This document shows positions 28,318 to 36,609 of a DNA stretch of 64,000 nt, piece after piece. The notes under the pieces were generated by a model. It saw only the letters and a program-made list of their open reading frames with translations. It was not told the DNA's origin and searched no databases. This stretch comes from Sphingomonas leidyi. Lineage in GTDB: Bacteria; Pseudomonadota; Alphaproteobacteria; Sphingomonadales; Sphingomonadaceae. Made by a program: the position numbers and the translations under genes. How positions within the stretch are numbered: position 1 is the first letter of the stretch; each line of letters starts with the position of its first letter. The stretch spans positions 245,232 through 309,231 of the forward strand of contig NZ_JAASQV010000004.1 in assembly GCF_011761945.1 (NCBI RefSeq), read 5' to 3'.

Positions 28318-29415
28318 ATGGGTTTCCGCTGCGGCATCGTCGGGCTTCCGAACGTCGGCAAGTCCACGCTCTTCAACGCGCTGACCGAAACGGCGGCGGC
28401 GCAGGCGGCGAACTATCCGTTCTGCACGATCGAGCCGAATGTCGGCAACGTCGCCGTGCCCGACCCGCGGCTGGACAAGCTCGCCGGGATCGCGGGCTCG
28501 GCCAAGATCATCGAGACGCAGCTCGGCTTCGTCGACATCGCCGGGCTGGTGCGCGGCGCCAGCAAGGGCGAGGGCCTGGGCAACCAGTTCCTGGGCAATA
28601 TCCGCGAAGTGGACGCGATCGTGCATGTGCTGCGCTGCTTCGAGAATGACGATATCCAGCATGTCGACAACAAGGTCGACCCGATCGCCGACGCGGAGAC
28701 GGTGGAGACCGAGCTGATGCTCTCGGACCTCGAGAGCCTCGAGAAGCGCGTGCCCAATTTCCAGAAGAAGGCGGCGCAGGGCGACAAGGAGGCCAAGGCG
28801 GCGGCCAGCGTGCTCGGCCAGGCGCTCGACCTGCTGCGCGACGGCAAGCCCGCGCGGCTGACCCAGCCCAAGGACGTGGACGAGGAGCGCATCTTCCGCC
28901 AGGCGCAGTTGCTCACGTCCAAGCCCGTCCTCTATGTGTGCAACGTCAACGAGGAGGATGCGGCGAACGGCAACGCCTTCTCGGCGCGCGTGTTCGAGAA
29001 GGCCGGGGCCGAAGGCGCCGAGGCGGTGGTCGTCTCGGCGGCGATCGAGGCCGAGATCGCGACCATGCCGGCGGAGGATCGCGGCGAGTTCCTGGCCGAG
29101 CTGGGGCTGGAGGAGACCGGCCTCGCCCGCGTGATCCGCGCCGGCTACAAGCTGCTCCACCTGCTGACCTTCTTCACCGTCGGCCCCAAGGAGGCGCGCG
29201 CCTGGACCGTGCATGCCGGCGCCAGCGCGCCCGAGGCGGCGGGCGTGATCCACAGCGACTTCGAGAAGGGCTTCATCCGCGCCGAGACGATCGCGTACGA
29301 GGATTATGTCGCGCTGGGCGGCGAGGCGCGGGCACGCGAGGCGGGCAAGCTGCGCGCCGAGGGCAAGGCCTATGTCGTCAAGGACGGCGACGTGATGCAC
29401 TTCCTGCACAGCTGA
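28318..29415 (+). CDS. ychF: Ribosome-binding ATPase YchF
   Basis: A 365-residue Obg-related P-loop protein. Walker A is GLPNVGKST (9-17), the G3-like motif is DIAGLVRGAS, and the base-recognition motif is NVNE rather than NKxD, which is why YchF prefers ATP. The C-terminal TGS domain ends KAYVVKDGDVMHFLHS. It binds the ribosome and is involved in stress responses. The start MGFRCGIVGLPN is the family N-terminus; the upstream open frame covers repeats and is not coding. Confidence 0.95.
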   Translation: MGFRCGIVGLPNVGKSTLFNALTETAAAQAANYPFCTIEPNVGNVAVPDPRLDKLAGIAGSAKIIETQLGFVDIAGLVRGASKGEGLGNQFLGNIREVDAIVHVLRCFENDDIQHVDNKVDPIADAETVETELMLSDLESLEKRVPNFQKKAAQGDKEAKAAASVLGQALDLLRDGKPARLTQPKDVDEERIFRQAQLLTSKPVLYVCNVNEEDAANGNAFSARVFEKAGAEGAEAVVVSAAIEAEIATMPAEDRGEFLAELGLEETGLARVIRAGYKLLHLLTFFTVGPKEARAWTVHAGASAPEAAGVIHSDFEKGFIRAETIAYEDYVALGGEARAREAGKLRAEGKAYVVKDGDVMHFLHS

Positions 29416-29430
29416 GGCCGCCCGGCCTCA
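29413..29430. terminator. 18-bp palindrome sharing two convergent stop codons
   Basis: TGAGGCCG-CC-CGGCCTCA starts with the ychF TGA and ends with the TGA of the convergent acetamidase gene. It should fold into a hairpin in both transcripts; there is no U-run. Confidence 0.5.
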
Positions 29431-30753
29431 CGGCTTCGGCGCTCCCGGCAGCGTGGCAAGGCGCGCCTTGGGGATCTTGAGCACCATCCCCGCGGCGCGG
29501 CCCGGCACCGCGCTCACTCGATATTCGGCGGCGGTGCCAAAGATCTGCGCGATGTCGGCCGGGGCAAGGCCATAGTCCGCGGCGAGCCAGGCGAACATGC
29601 TCGAAGAGGCGCTGCGGAACGACGCGTCGAGCGAGCCGTCCAGGCCGATCGCGACGATATGGGTCGGCGTCTCGATACGCACCTGGCCGGCGCGCTTGCC
29701 GCGGACCAGGTCGACTTCGACTTCGACGTCCATCGAAGTCTCCAGCGCGTCGCCGGTGGTCTCGCCATCGCCCTGCAGCGCATGGCCGTCGCCGAAATAG
29801 AGCAGCGCACCCGGCACGGCGACGGGGAAATAGACGGTCGTCCCCTCGCCCATCTCGTTGAAGTCCATGTTGCCGCCGAACCGGCCGACATCGCCCGATC
29901 CCGGCGCAGCCAAACCGGGGTCGGCCGCCACGCCGATGCCGCCGAGCATCGGCTTGACCGGCACCCAATAGCCCTTCAGCGCATTGCCCGGCGCCTCGGG
30001 CGTGGCGATGCCCTTGTCGCGGTCGAGCCGCCAGGTGACCGGCTTGCCCAGCCCGGCCATGCGCACCGCGGTGCGCGCATCCTGCCCGCGCTCGGTCATG
30101 CCGTTGGTGCTGATCGCCGTGTCGCGGTTGAGCCGGAGCCGGCGGATGCGCACGACCAGCGTGTCGCCGGGCATGGCGCCGTCGATATAGAAGGGCCCGG
30201 TCTGCGGATTGCCGGGCGCGGCGCGGCGCACGCCCTTGGCGTCGATGCCGGCGGCGTCGATCGTCGCGGTGTGGATCGTGTCGCCCGGATTGACGTGCAG
30301 CACCGGCGGGTTGAACGCCGAGAACTCGCGATAGAAGCGCTCGGGGACGAATTCATGCCGGCGCGGCGGCCCGCCGCTCGGCTGCGGCGCGCGCTCGGCG
30401 GTGAAGCTGAGGCGATGCGGCATGCGCGCCTGCTCCGCGCCGTCGATCAGGATCATCTCGCCGGCGATCCGCCCGTTCGCGAGCCGGGCAGTCACGTCCT
30501 CCGATCCGCCCACCTTGTCCTTGGCGAGGAAGCGGATCTCGTTGCCCTTCACCGTGCCGGTGAGCACATCGCCGGTCAGGTCGCCGCTGATCCGGTTGCC
30601 GTCCTGCGCGAGGTCGAGCGTCCAGATCGTCGGCGTGCCGAAATAGTCGACGGTGACGATCCAGCGCCCGGCGAGCTGCGCTGTCTGCGCCTGTGCCGCC
30701 ATCGGCGCCGCGCATGCCAGCGCCGCCGCCATGCCCCAGATTCCGCCCCGCAT
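29428..30753 (-). CDS. Secreted acetamidase/formamidase-family protein
   Basis: A 441-residue protein. A signal peptide (GMAAALACAAPMAAQAQ) is followed by a lipocalin-like stretch, residues 25-115 (LAGRWIVTVDYFGTPTIWTLDLAQ and NRISGDLTGDVLTGTVKGNE). The FmdA/AmdA domain follows (VLHVNPGDTIHTATIDAAG, FYIDGAMPGDTLVVRI, MDFNEMGEGTTVYFPV, LYFGDGHALQGDGETTG). Usual formamidases are cytoplasmic and lack the first domain, so this is a periplasmic variant. It probably hydrolyses a small amide, but the substrate is unknown. The first Met directly at the signal peptide was chosen as the start. Confidence 0.85.
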   Translation of the reverse strand: MRGGIWGMAAALACAAPMAAQAQTAQLAGRWIVTVDYFGTPTIWTLDLAQDGNRISGDLTGDVLTGTVKGNEIRFLAKDKVGGSEDVTARLANGRIAGEMILIDGAEQARMPHRLSFTAERAPQPSGGPPRRHEFVPERFYREFSAFNPPVLHVNPGDTIHTATIDAAGIDAKGVRRAAPGNPQTGPFYIDGAMPGDTLVVRIRRLRLNRDTAISTNGMTERGQDARTAVRMAGLGKPVTWRLDRDKGIATPEAPGNALKGYWVPVKPMLGGIGVAADPGLAAPGSGDVGRFGGNMDFNEMGEGTTVYFPVAVPGALLYFGDGHALQGDGETTGDALETSMDVEVEVDLVRGKRAGQVRIETPTHIVAIGLDGSLDASFRSASSSMFAWLAADYGLAPADIAQIFGTAAEYRVSAVPGRAAGMVLKIPKARLATLPGAPKP

Positions 30754-30879
30754 ATCGCCTTCCCCCCGCAACTTCGTTTCGCCCCGGAAACGGAGCGGTG
30801 ACTGAACCCCGAATGAACCGGCCGCCGGTTCGCGGCTGAACGCCGCGCGAATCGGACCAAGCACTGCGCCTGTGCCGGT

Positions 30880-32337
30880 TCAGCCGCCGGTCGACGGCAG
30901 CGCGAAGCGAACCGGCGCCGCCTCGACCCGGCTGGGCAACCCCGCCATCTCCCCTTCGCGCAGGAAGCGCAGCACCGCGGCGGCGAGATCGGGATGGTCG
31001 CGCAGCAGCGGCATCGGGCCGTTGTGCTGCCCGCGATGGACGATCAGCGCGCGGGCATTGGGGAACCAGGGCAGCAGATCGAGCAGATTCTCCATCGGCG
31101 TGTTCGCGTCCCAATCGCCCTGGACGAACAGGATCGGCGTCTCGTCGCGCACCGGCAGGCGGAAGCCGTCGCCCAGGTCCGCGGTGGGCCACAGCCCGGC
31201 CGAGGCCGTGTAGGCCGCGAAGTTCCAGCGGCCGAGCATGTCGAGCGCGGGATCGCTTTCGAGCTGCGCCAGCCGCGCCGCGGTGACGCCGGTGGCGGTG
31301 TCGATCAGTGGGCCGATCAGCGACTGGGTGCCGGCCTTGCGCCCATCGGCCACTTCGCGCGCCCAGGCCTGGTAGCGGCCCCGATGGAGATCGATGACGA
31401 AGGCCGGCCACCGCGCGGCGTTGATCACCTTGGCGAACAACGCCTGCTGATAGTCGCCGAGCCCGATCACGACCTTGCCCTCGGGCAGGTCGACGGTGAT
31501 CGGCCCCCTGGCGAAGCGATCGCGCACCGCACGCGCCGCCGCGATCAGCCCGCCCTGGGGGAGGAAGGGCCGCAGCGCCGGATCCTGCTCCGCTTCGAAC
31601 GCGACGCGCTGGAGGACGGCGAAGACATGGCCGGGCATGTCATAGCCGTTGTTCAGCGGCTCGGCCGAGGCGATCAGCGCGCGCGCCACCGTGCCGGGAT
31701 GGCGCTTCAGCACCGCGAAGCTCCATTGCGAGCCGAAGCTGGCGCCCATCAGCCCGATCTTCGGATAGCCGAGCGCCCGGCGGACCGCGTCGACATCGTC
31801 CGCGCATTCGGCGATCGTATAGCCGGCCAGGTCGCGCCCCGGATTGGCGGCGGCGGCCTCGCGGGCCAGCCGGCGCATCACCGCGACATCGTCCTCGACC
31901 GTCGAGGGGCGGTCGAGCGGCATCGCCGGATAGCGCAGCTCCAGCATGTCGCCGCGCAGCGTGTAGCCGCGCTGCTCGACGATCACGAGGTCGTTGGTCG
32001 CGCTATAGTCGAGCCAGGTCCCCAGGCGGCGCCTGGCGGCCGGGCTCTGATCGCCGATCGTATCGAGCATGGTGACGCCGGGGCCGCCGACGAGCAGGAA
32101 GATCGGCGGCTGGCCGTTCGGCTTCGCCGCCTTGATCCGCAGCACGCCCACCGTGATGCGCCGGCTGTCGGGCTTCGCCCGGTTCTCGGGAACGTCGATC
32201 GCGCCGATCTCGTAGCGGACCGGGCGGCCATCTCCCGCGGTCTCGGTGCCCGGCGTGAGGGCAAGCGCCTCCTTCGCCGATGCGGGCATGGCCCCCGCCA
32301 GCCCCAACGCCATGATCAGCCCGAACAGAATCCGCAT
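30880..32337 (-). CDS. Secreted alpha/beta hydrolase, prolyl aminopeptidase-like
   Basis: A 485-residue protein with a signal peptide (LFGLIMALGLAGAMPASA). The catalytic fold is clear: the oxyanion strand FLLVGGPGVTMLDT, NDLVIVEQRGYTLRGDML, then the nucleophile elbow GASFGSQ. The C-terminal TAP-like segment contains ILFVQGDWDANTPMENLLDLLP (Asp) and HRGQHNG (His). This arrangement matches secreted proline iminopeptidase/tripeptidyl aminopeptidase-like enzymes. It lies 126 bases before the acetamidase gene on the same strand. The start was set at the signal peptide. Confidence 0.82.
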   Translation of the reverse strand: MRILFGLIMALGLAGAMPASAKEALALTPGTETAGDGRPVRYEIGAIDVPENRAKPDSRRITVGVLRIKAAKPNGQPPIFLLVGGPGVTMLDTIGDQSPAARRRLGTWLDYSATNDLVIVEQRGYTLRGDMLELRYPAMPLDRPSTVEDDVAVMRRLAREAAAANPGRDLAGYTIAECADDVDAVRRALGYPKIGLMGASFGSQWSFAVLKRHPGTVARALIASAEPLNNGYDMPGHVFAVLQRVAFEAEQDPALRPFLPQGGLIAAARAVRDRFARGPITVDLPEGKVVIGLGDYQQALFAKVINAARWPAFVIDLHRGRYQAWAREVADGRKAGTQSLIGPLIDTATGVTAARLAQLESDPALDMLGRWNFAAYTASAGLWPTADLGDGFRLPVRDETPILFVQGDWDANTPMENLLDLLPWFPNARALIVHRGQHNGPMPLLRDHPDLAAAVLRFLREGEMAGLPSRVEAAPVRFALPSTGG

Positions 32338-32389
32338 CCGCCCCTCCCCGATTCGCGGCATCGTGGCGCGCGCGAAATGAACGGCGGGT

Positions 32390-32776
32390 TTATCCCTCGA
32401 ACGCCGTGAGGATGGGGCATGGCCCGGCGCCGCCCCCGCCGCATTCGCGCGCCAGCCTGGCAAGCGCGTCGCGGGCGGCGGCAAGCTCGGCGATCCTGCG
32501 GTCGAGCACCAGGATCTGCTCGCGGGCCAGGGCGCGGGCGCGGGGACGGTCGTCGCGCGCGTCGAGCGCGAGCAGCTCGCCGATCTGCTCGAGCGTGAAG
32601 CCCGCCGCCTGGGCCGAGCGGATGAAGCGCAGCCGGCGCACGTCCTGCGCGCCATAGCGCCGCACCCCGCCATGATAGCCGCGCTCGGGCTCCGCCAGCA
32701 GCCCGCGGCGCTGGTAATAGCGGATCGTCTCGACGCCGACGCCGCCCGCCTCCGCCAATTTTCCGATCGTCAGCAT
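32390..32776 (-). CDS. MerR-family transcriptional regulator
   Basis: A 128-residue regulator strikingly like the mercury regulator MerR in its DNA-binding half: MLTIGKLAEAGGVGVETIRYYQRRGLL, GVRRYGAQDVRRLRFIRSAQAAGFTLEQIGELL. The C-terminus keeps two of the three mercury ligands (C112 and C120 in LARECGGGGAGPCP), but the position of MerR Cys82 is Arg77 (LLALDARDDRPRA). It is therefore probably not an ordinary mercury sensor. The start was placed at MLTIGK next to the operator; the frame is open for 20 more codons. It is divergent from the glutaredoxin-MauE gene, and a mer-type operator lies between them. Confidence 0.92.
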   Translation of the reverse strand: MLTIGKLAEAGGVGVETIRYYQRRGLLAEPERGYHGGVRRYGAQDVRRLRFIRSAQAAGFTLEQIGELLALDARDDRPRARALAREQILVLDRRIAELAAARDALARLARECGGGGAGPCPILTAFEG

Positions 32777-32782
32777 ATCGTC

Positions 32783-32814
32783 TTGACTCCGTACCATGGT
32801 ACGGACCCTATATG
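32783..32814 (+). promoter_or_regulatory. mer-type promoter/operator
   Basis: TTGACT (-35) is followed by CCGTAC-CATG-GTACGG, a perfect 16-bp palindrome, and after a 19-20 base spacer by CTATAT/TATATG (-10). The -35, the CCGTAC/GTACGG arms, the 4-base centre and the long spacer match the Tn21/Tn501 merT promoter as I remember it. The long spacer is the hallmark of MerR-activated promoters. Confidence 0.85.
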
Positions 32815-33579
32815 GCGCGCATGACTGGAAACGCAAAGCGCGCGACGCTCTATCGCATGGTGATGCCCGATCATGTCTGCCCCTATGGCATCAAGTCCAA
32901 ATGGCAGCTCGAGCGGCACGGCTACACGGTGGACGATCATTGGCTGACGACGCGGGAGGCAACCGACGCGTTCAAGTGGGAGCACAGCGTGCAGACCACG
33001 CCGCAGACCTTCATCGACGGCAAGCGGATCGGCGGCAATGACGACCTGACCCGCTTCTTCGGCGGCAGGGTCGCCGCGCCGGGTGCGACCAGCTATCGCC
33101 CGGTGATCGCGCTGTTCGCCATGACGGCGGCGATGGCGATGGCGGCGAGCTTCGCGGCGACCGGTTCGCCCTTCACCGTGCGCGCGGCCGAATGGTTCGT
33201 GAGCTTCAGCATGTGCGTGCTCGCGATGCTCAAGCTGCAGGACGTCGAGAAATTCTCGTCGATGTTCCTCAACTATGATCTGCTCGCGCGGCGCTGGGTG
33301 CCCTATGCCTATGCCTATCCGTTCCTGGAGGGGCTGGCGGGCGTGCTGATGGCCGCGGGCGCCCTCCCCTGGTTCGCCGCGCCGCTGGGCCTGACCATCG
33401 GCACGATCGGCGCGGTCTCGGTGTTCAAGGCAGTCTATGTCGATCGGCGCACGCTCAAATGCGCCTGTGTTGGCGGCAGCAGCAACGTGCCGCTGGGCTT
33501 CGTCTCGCTGACCGAGAATCTGTTCATGATCGGCATGGCGCTGTGGATGATCGCCGGGCCCGGCGGCATGGCGATGTAG
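32812..33579 (+). CDS. Glutaredoxin-MauE/DoxX fusion membrane protein
   Basis: A protein of 255 residues from the first ATG or 252 from the second (32821). Residues 10-90 form a glutaredoxin-like domain (ATLYRMVMPDHVCPYG, then TTPQTFIDGKRIGGNDDLTRFFG); its active site is CPYG, with a single Cys as in monothiol glutaredoxins. Residues 100-250 have four membrane segments of the MauE/DoxX redox type (FSMCVLAMLKLQDVEKFSSMFLNYDLLARR), with a CAC pair in TLKCACVGGSSNVPLG. A role in thiol or metal handling at the membrane is inferred. Position and operator imply control by the adjacent MerR protein. The predicted transcription start is near 32820, so translation may begin at the second ATG with no leader. 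Confidence 0.85.
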   Translation: MARMTGNAKRATLYRMVMPDHVCPYGIKSKWQLERHGYTVDDHWLTTREATDAFKWEHSVQTTPQTFIDGKRIGGNDDLTRFFGGRVAAPGATSYRPVIALFAMTAAMAMAASFAATGSPFTVRAAEWFVSFSMCVLAMLKLQDVEKFSSMFLNYDLLARRWVPYAYAYPFLEGLAGVLMAAGALPWFAAPLGLTIGTIGAVSVFKAVYVDRRTLKCACVGGSSNVPLGFVSLTENLFMIGMALWMIAGPGGMAM

Positions 33580-33610
33580 GCACGGAAGACCCGCCACCCC
33601 CAGGGCGGGA

Positions 33611-33649
33611 CGGCGCCCGGCCAGGCATGGTTTGCCCGGCCGGGCGCCG
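33611..33649 (+). terminator. Strong hairpin after the glutaredoxin-MauE gene
   Basis: CGGCGCCCGGCC pairs perfectly with GGCCGGGCGCCG, and inside it GGCA pairs with TGCC around TGGTT. It follows the stop by 31 bases and precedes the phosphodiesterase gene. No U-run is present, but the stem is very stable. Confidence 0.6.
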
Positions 33650-33695
33650 GCATGTAACGACTTACCCCCGCAACATTTCGCTGTCAGGGGGCCGC

Positions 33696-34979
33696 ATGCG
33701 CTGGTATTCGAAGATCGCCGCCGCGGCACTGGCCGCCATTCTCCAGGCTTGCGCGACCGCGCCGGTCGCCGCGCCGCCGCCCGCCGCAGCGCCCGCACCG
33801 GCCGTGGCGGAGCAGCGCCCGCCCGTGACGATCCTGGTCTCGATCGACGGCTTCCGCGCCGATTATCTGACGCGCGGCGTGACGCCCAATCTCTCGCGCC
33901 TCGCCGCGGGCGGCGTCACCGCGCCGATGCACCCGAGCTTCCCGTCCAAGACCTTCCCCAATCACTGGACGCTGGTGACCGGCCTCTATCCCGACCATCA
34001 CGGCATCACGGCCAACAAGATGGAGGACGCGGCCCGGCCGAAGGAAGTCTTCACCATGATGAGCGACGACCCGTTCTGGTGGAACGCGGCGGCGCCGATC
34101 TGGGTCGATGCCGAGAAGGCGGGCATCCGCACCGCGACCGAATTCTGGCCCGGCGCGAACGTGGCGATCGGCGGCGCGAAGGCGGACAAATGGCCCTATC
34201 AGATCCAGGGGGGCACGCGCCCGAGCGACTGGGCGCAGTTCAACCAGGCGATCCCCGGAAAGCAGCGCGTCGACGCGGTGATCGACTGGCTGCGCCGCCC
34301 CGCCGCGACTCGGCCGAAATTCCTGACCGTCTATTTCGACACGATCGACAATGCCGGCCATATGTATGGCCCGGACGATGCGCGCACCACCGATGCGGTG
34401 GCGGATATCGACCGGACGATCGGCCGGCTGCTCGACGGACTGGCGGAGCTCGGCCAGCCCGCCAACCTGGTCATCGTCGCCGATCACGGCATGGCGCAGA
34501 CCAGCGGCAAGCGCGCCATCTCGATCGGCAAGTTCCTCGAGGCCAAGGACTATCATCTGGTCGAATCCGGCCCCTATCTGAGCCTGATCCCCACTCCGGG
34601 GCGCGAGGCGGCAGTGGAAAAGGCACTGCTCGGCAAGCACGCGCATTTCGAGTGCTGGCGCAAGGCGGAGATTCCGGCGCGCTTCCACTATGGCACCAAT
34701 CCGCGGATCCCCCCGATCTTCTGCCTGGCGGAAACCGGCTGGCAGATCGGCGAGAAGGATATCGATCCCGACCGGATCGACGGCACGCACGGCTTCGACA
34801 ACATGTCCCCGGAAATGACCGCGCTGTTCATCGCCAACGGCCCGGCCTTCCGCCCGGCGACGCTGCCGGCCTTCACCAATGTCGACGTCTATCCGCTGCT
34901 GCGCGACCTGATCGGCCTGCCGCCCAAGGCCGGGGTGGACGGCACCGACGCGCCGTTCCGGGACGTGCTGGTCAAGTAA
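33696..34979 (+). CDS. Nucleotide pyrophosphatase/phosphodiesterase-family lipoprotein
   Basis: A 427-residue enzyme with signal peptide and lipobox (LQAC). It has the type I phosphodiesterase (ENPP) pattern: metal ligand in SIDGFRADYL, nucleophile Thr in SFPSKTFPNHWTLVTG, then YFDTIDNAGHMYGP, VADHGM and GTHGFDNMSPEM, which carry the other zinc ligands. It should hydrolyse nucleotide or phosphodiester substrates in the periplasm. The start was chosen at the lipoprotein signal MRWYSKIAAAALAAI. It is preceded by a strong hairpin. Confidence 0.92.
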   Translation: MRWYSKIAAAALAAILQACATAPVAAPPPAAAPAPAVAEQRPPVTILVSIDGFRADYLTRGVTPNLSRLAAGGVTAPMHPSFPSKTFPNHWTLVTGLYPDHHGITANKMEDAARPKEVFTMMSDDPFWWNAAAPIWVDAEKAGIRTATEFWPGANVAIGGAKADKWPYQIQGGTRPSDWAQFNQAIPGKQRVDAVIDWLRRPAATRPKFLTVYFDTIDNAGHMYGPDDARTTDAVADIDRTIGRLLDGLAELGQPANLVIVADHGMAQTSGKRAISIGKFLEAKDYHLVESGPYLSLIPTPGREAAVEKALLGKHAHFECWRKAEIPARFHYGTNPRIPPIFCLAETGWQIGEKDIDPDRIDGTHGFDNMSPEMTALFIANGPAFRPATLPAFTNVDVYPLLRDLIGLPPKAGVDGTDAPFRDVLVK

Positions 34980-34990
34980 TCCGCCCACCC

Positions 34991-35016
34991 CGTCATCCCC
35001 GCCCTCGCGGGGATGG
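34991..35016. repeat. REP-like intergenic repeat, copy 3
   Basis: CGTCATCCCCGCCC-TCG-CGGGGATGGCG lies 12 bases after the phosphodiesterase stop. It is close to the copies at 13234 and 56988. A half copy (GACGGGGATGGCG) follows at 35028. Confidence 0.65.
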
Positions 35017-35057
35017 CGCGCAGAGAAGACGGGGATGGCGAATAGAGAAGACTTGCC

Positions 35058-35540
35058 ATGGATGAGTTTTCATCCGAAACTGATCCCATGCTCTATCTGG
35101 ACGACATGCAAGTTGGCACGAAGCGGAGCTTCGGCCGTTACGAGGTCACGCGCGAGGAAGTGCTCGACTTTGCGCGCCGATATGACCCGCAGCCCTTCCA
35201 CCTCTCCGACGAAGCCGCCGCCGAGACGCATTTCGGCCGGCTCGCGGCCAGCGGCTGGCACACCTGCGCGATGACCATGTCGATGTTCGTCGCCGAGATG
35301 GCGGTGCATCCCCAGGCCAGCCTGGGCGCCGCCGGCGTGGACGAGCTGCGCTGGCTCAAGCCCGTCCATCCGGGCGACGTGCTCCGCTGCGAGAGCGAGA
35401 TCCTCGAAGTGAAGCCCTCGCGCAGCCGGCCCGACATGGGCAGCATGCGGACGCAGACGACCACCTACAACCAGCATGGCGAACCGGTGCTGCGCTTCAT
35501 CGCGCTGGCGCTGATGCGGCGGCGCCCGGCAGCGGGCTAG
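35058..35540 (+). CDS. MaoC-family (hot dog) dehydratase
   Basis: A 160-residue single-domain hot-dog protein. The hydratase motif is in FARRYDPQPFHLSDEAAAETHFGRLAASGWHT with the usual Asp and His. MaoC proteins hydrate 2-enoyl-CoA or act on related acyl substrates; the substrate is not known here. An ATG ten codons downstream (MLYLDDMQVG) is a plausible start. Confidence 0.85.
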   Translation: MDEFSSETDPMLYLDDMQVGTKRSFGRYEVTREEVLDFARRYDPQPFHLSDEAAAETHFGRLAASGWHTCAMTMSMFVAEMAVHPQASLGAAGVDELRWLKPVHPGDVLRCESEILEVKPSRSRPDMGSMRTQTTTYNQHGEPVLRFIALALMRRRPAAG

Positions 35541-35549
35541 GGCCGCCGC

Positions 35550-35882
35550 TCAGCGCCGCCGGTGGCCGCCACCGGGCCCGCGGAAATCATGCCAGTTGTT
35601 CCGCCAATGCGGGTTGCCGCGCCAGTTGGTGCGGCGGTTCTCCCAATAGCCGCGCTGCACGTCGTTCCAGGGGTGGCGGACCCGGGCGCGATCATAGACG
35701 TAATAGCCGGTGCCGGGATAATAATAGTCGCCGTACCAGCCCCAATAGGGATCGCCCCAGGCGGCATCATAGCCGACCGCAACGCGGCCGCCATAGCCGT
35801 AACCGTCGTCGACGCAGCCGCCAAGCGCGGCCGCCCCGGCGATGCCGGCGGCGAAAACCATGGATTTTAGGACGAAGCGCAT
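35550..35882 (-). CDS. Small Trp/Tyr/Arg-rich lipoprotein
   Basis: A 110-residue lipoprotein (signal peptide, lipobox ALGGC). The mature part is Tyr/Gly/Trp-rich (DPYWGWYGDYYYPGTGYYVYD) and then Trp/Asn/Arg-rich, ending GHRRR. Such proteins are common and unassigned in alphaproteobacteria. The start was placed at the signal peptide. It converges with the MaoC gene, with 9 bases between them. Confidence 0.7.
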   Translation of the reverse strand: MRFVLKSMVFAAGIAGAAALGGCVDDGYGYGGRVAVGYDAAWGDPYWGWYGDYYYPGTGYYVYDRARVRHPWNDVQRGYWENRRTNWRGNPHWRNNWHDFRGPGGGHRRR

Positions 35883-35993
35883 GTCCGGTCTCCTGGCGGG
35901 AGACGCGGCACGGAGGCGGGATCGCACGTTCGCGCCCCCGTATCGAGCTAAATGACCGGCGGGACGGATGGTTCCGCGCCCGTCATCATCCCT

Positions 35994-36530
<537 letters not shown>

Positions 36531-36548
36531 CGAAGCCCTCGAAACAGG

Positions 36549-36579
36549 AATCCCGCCCTGGCGGTGCCGGGGCGGGATT
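36549..36579 (-). terminator. Terminator of the petABC operon
   Basis: AATCCCGCCC and GGGCGGGATT form a perfect 10-bp stem around an 11-nt loop. On the minus strand the stem is followed by CCTGTTT. It lies between petC and apt. Confidence 0.65.
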
Positions 36580-36609
36580 CGATACGGCCAATACTGCCGC
36601 CGAAGCGGA

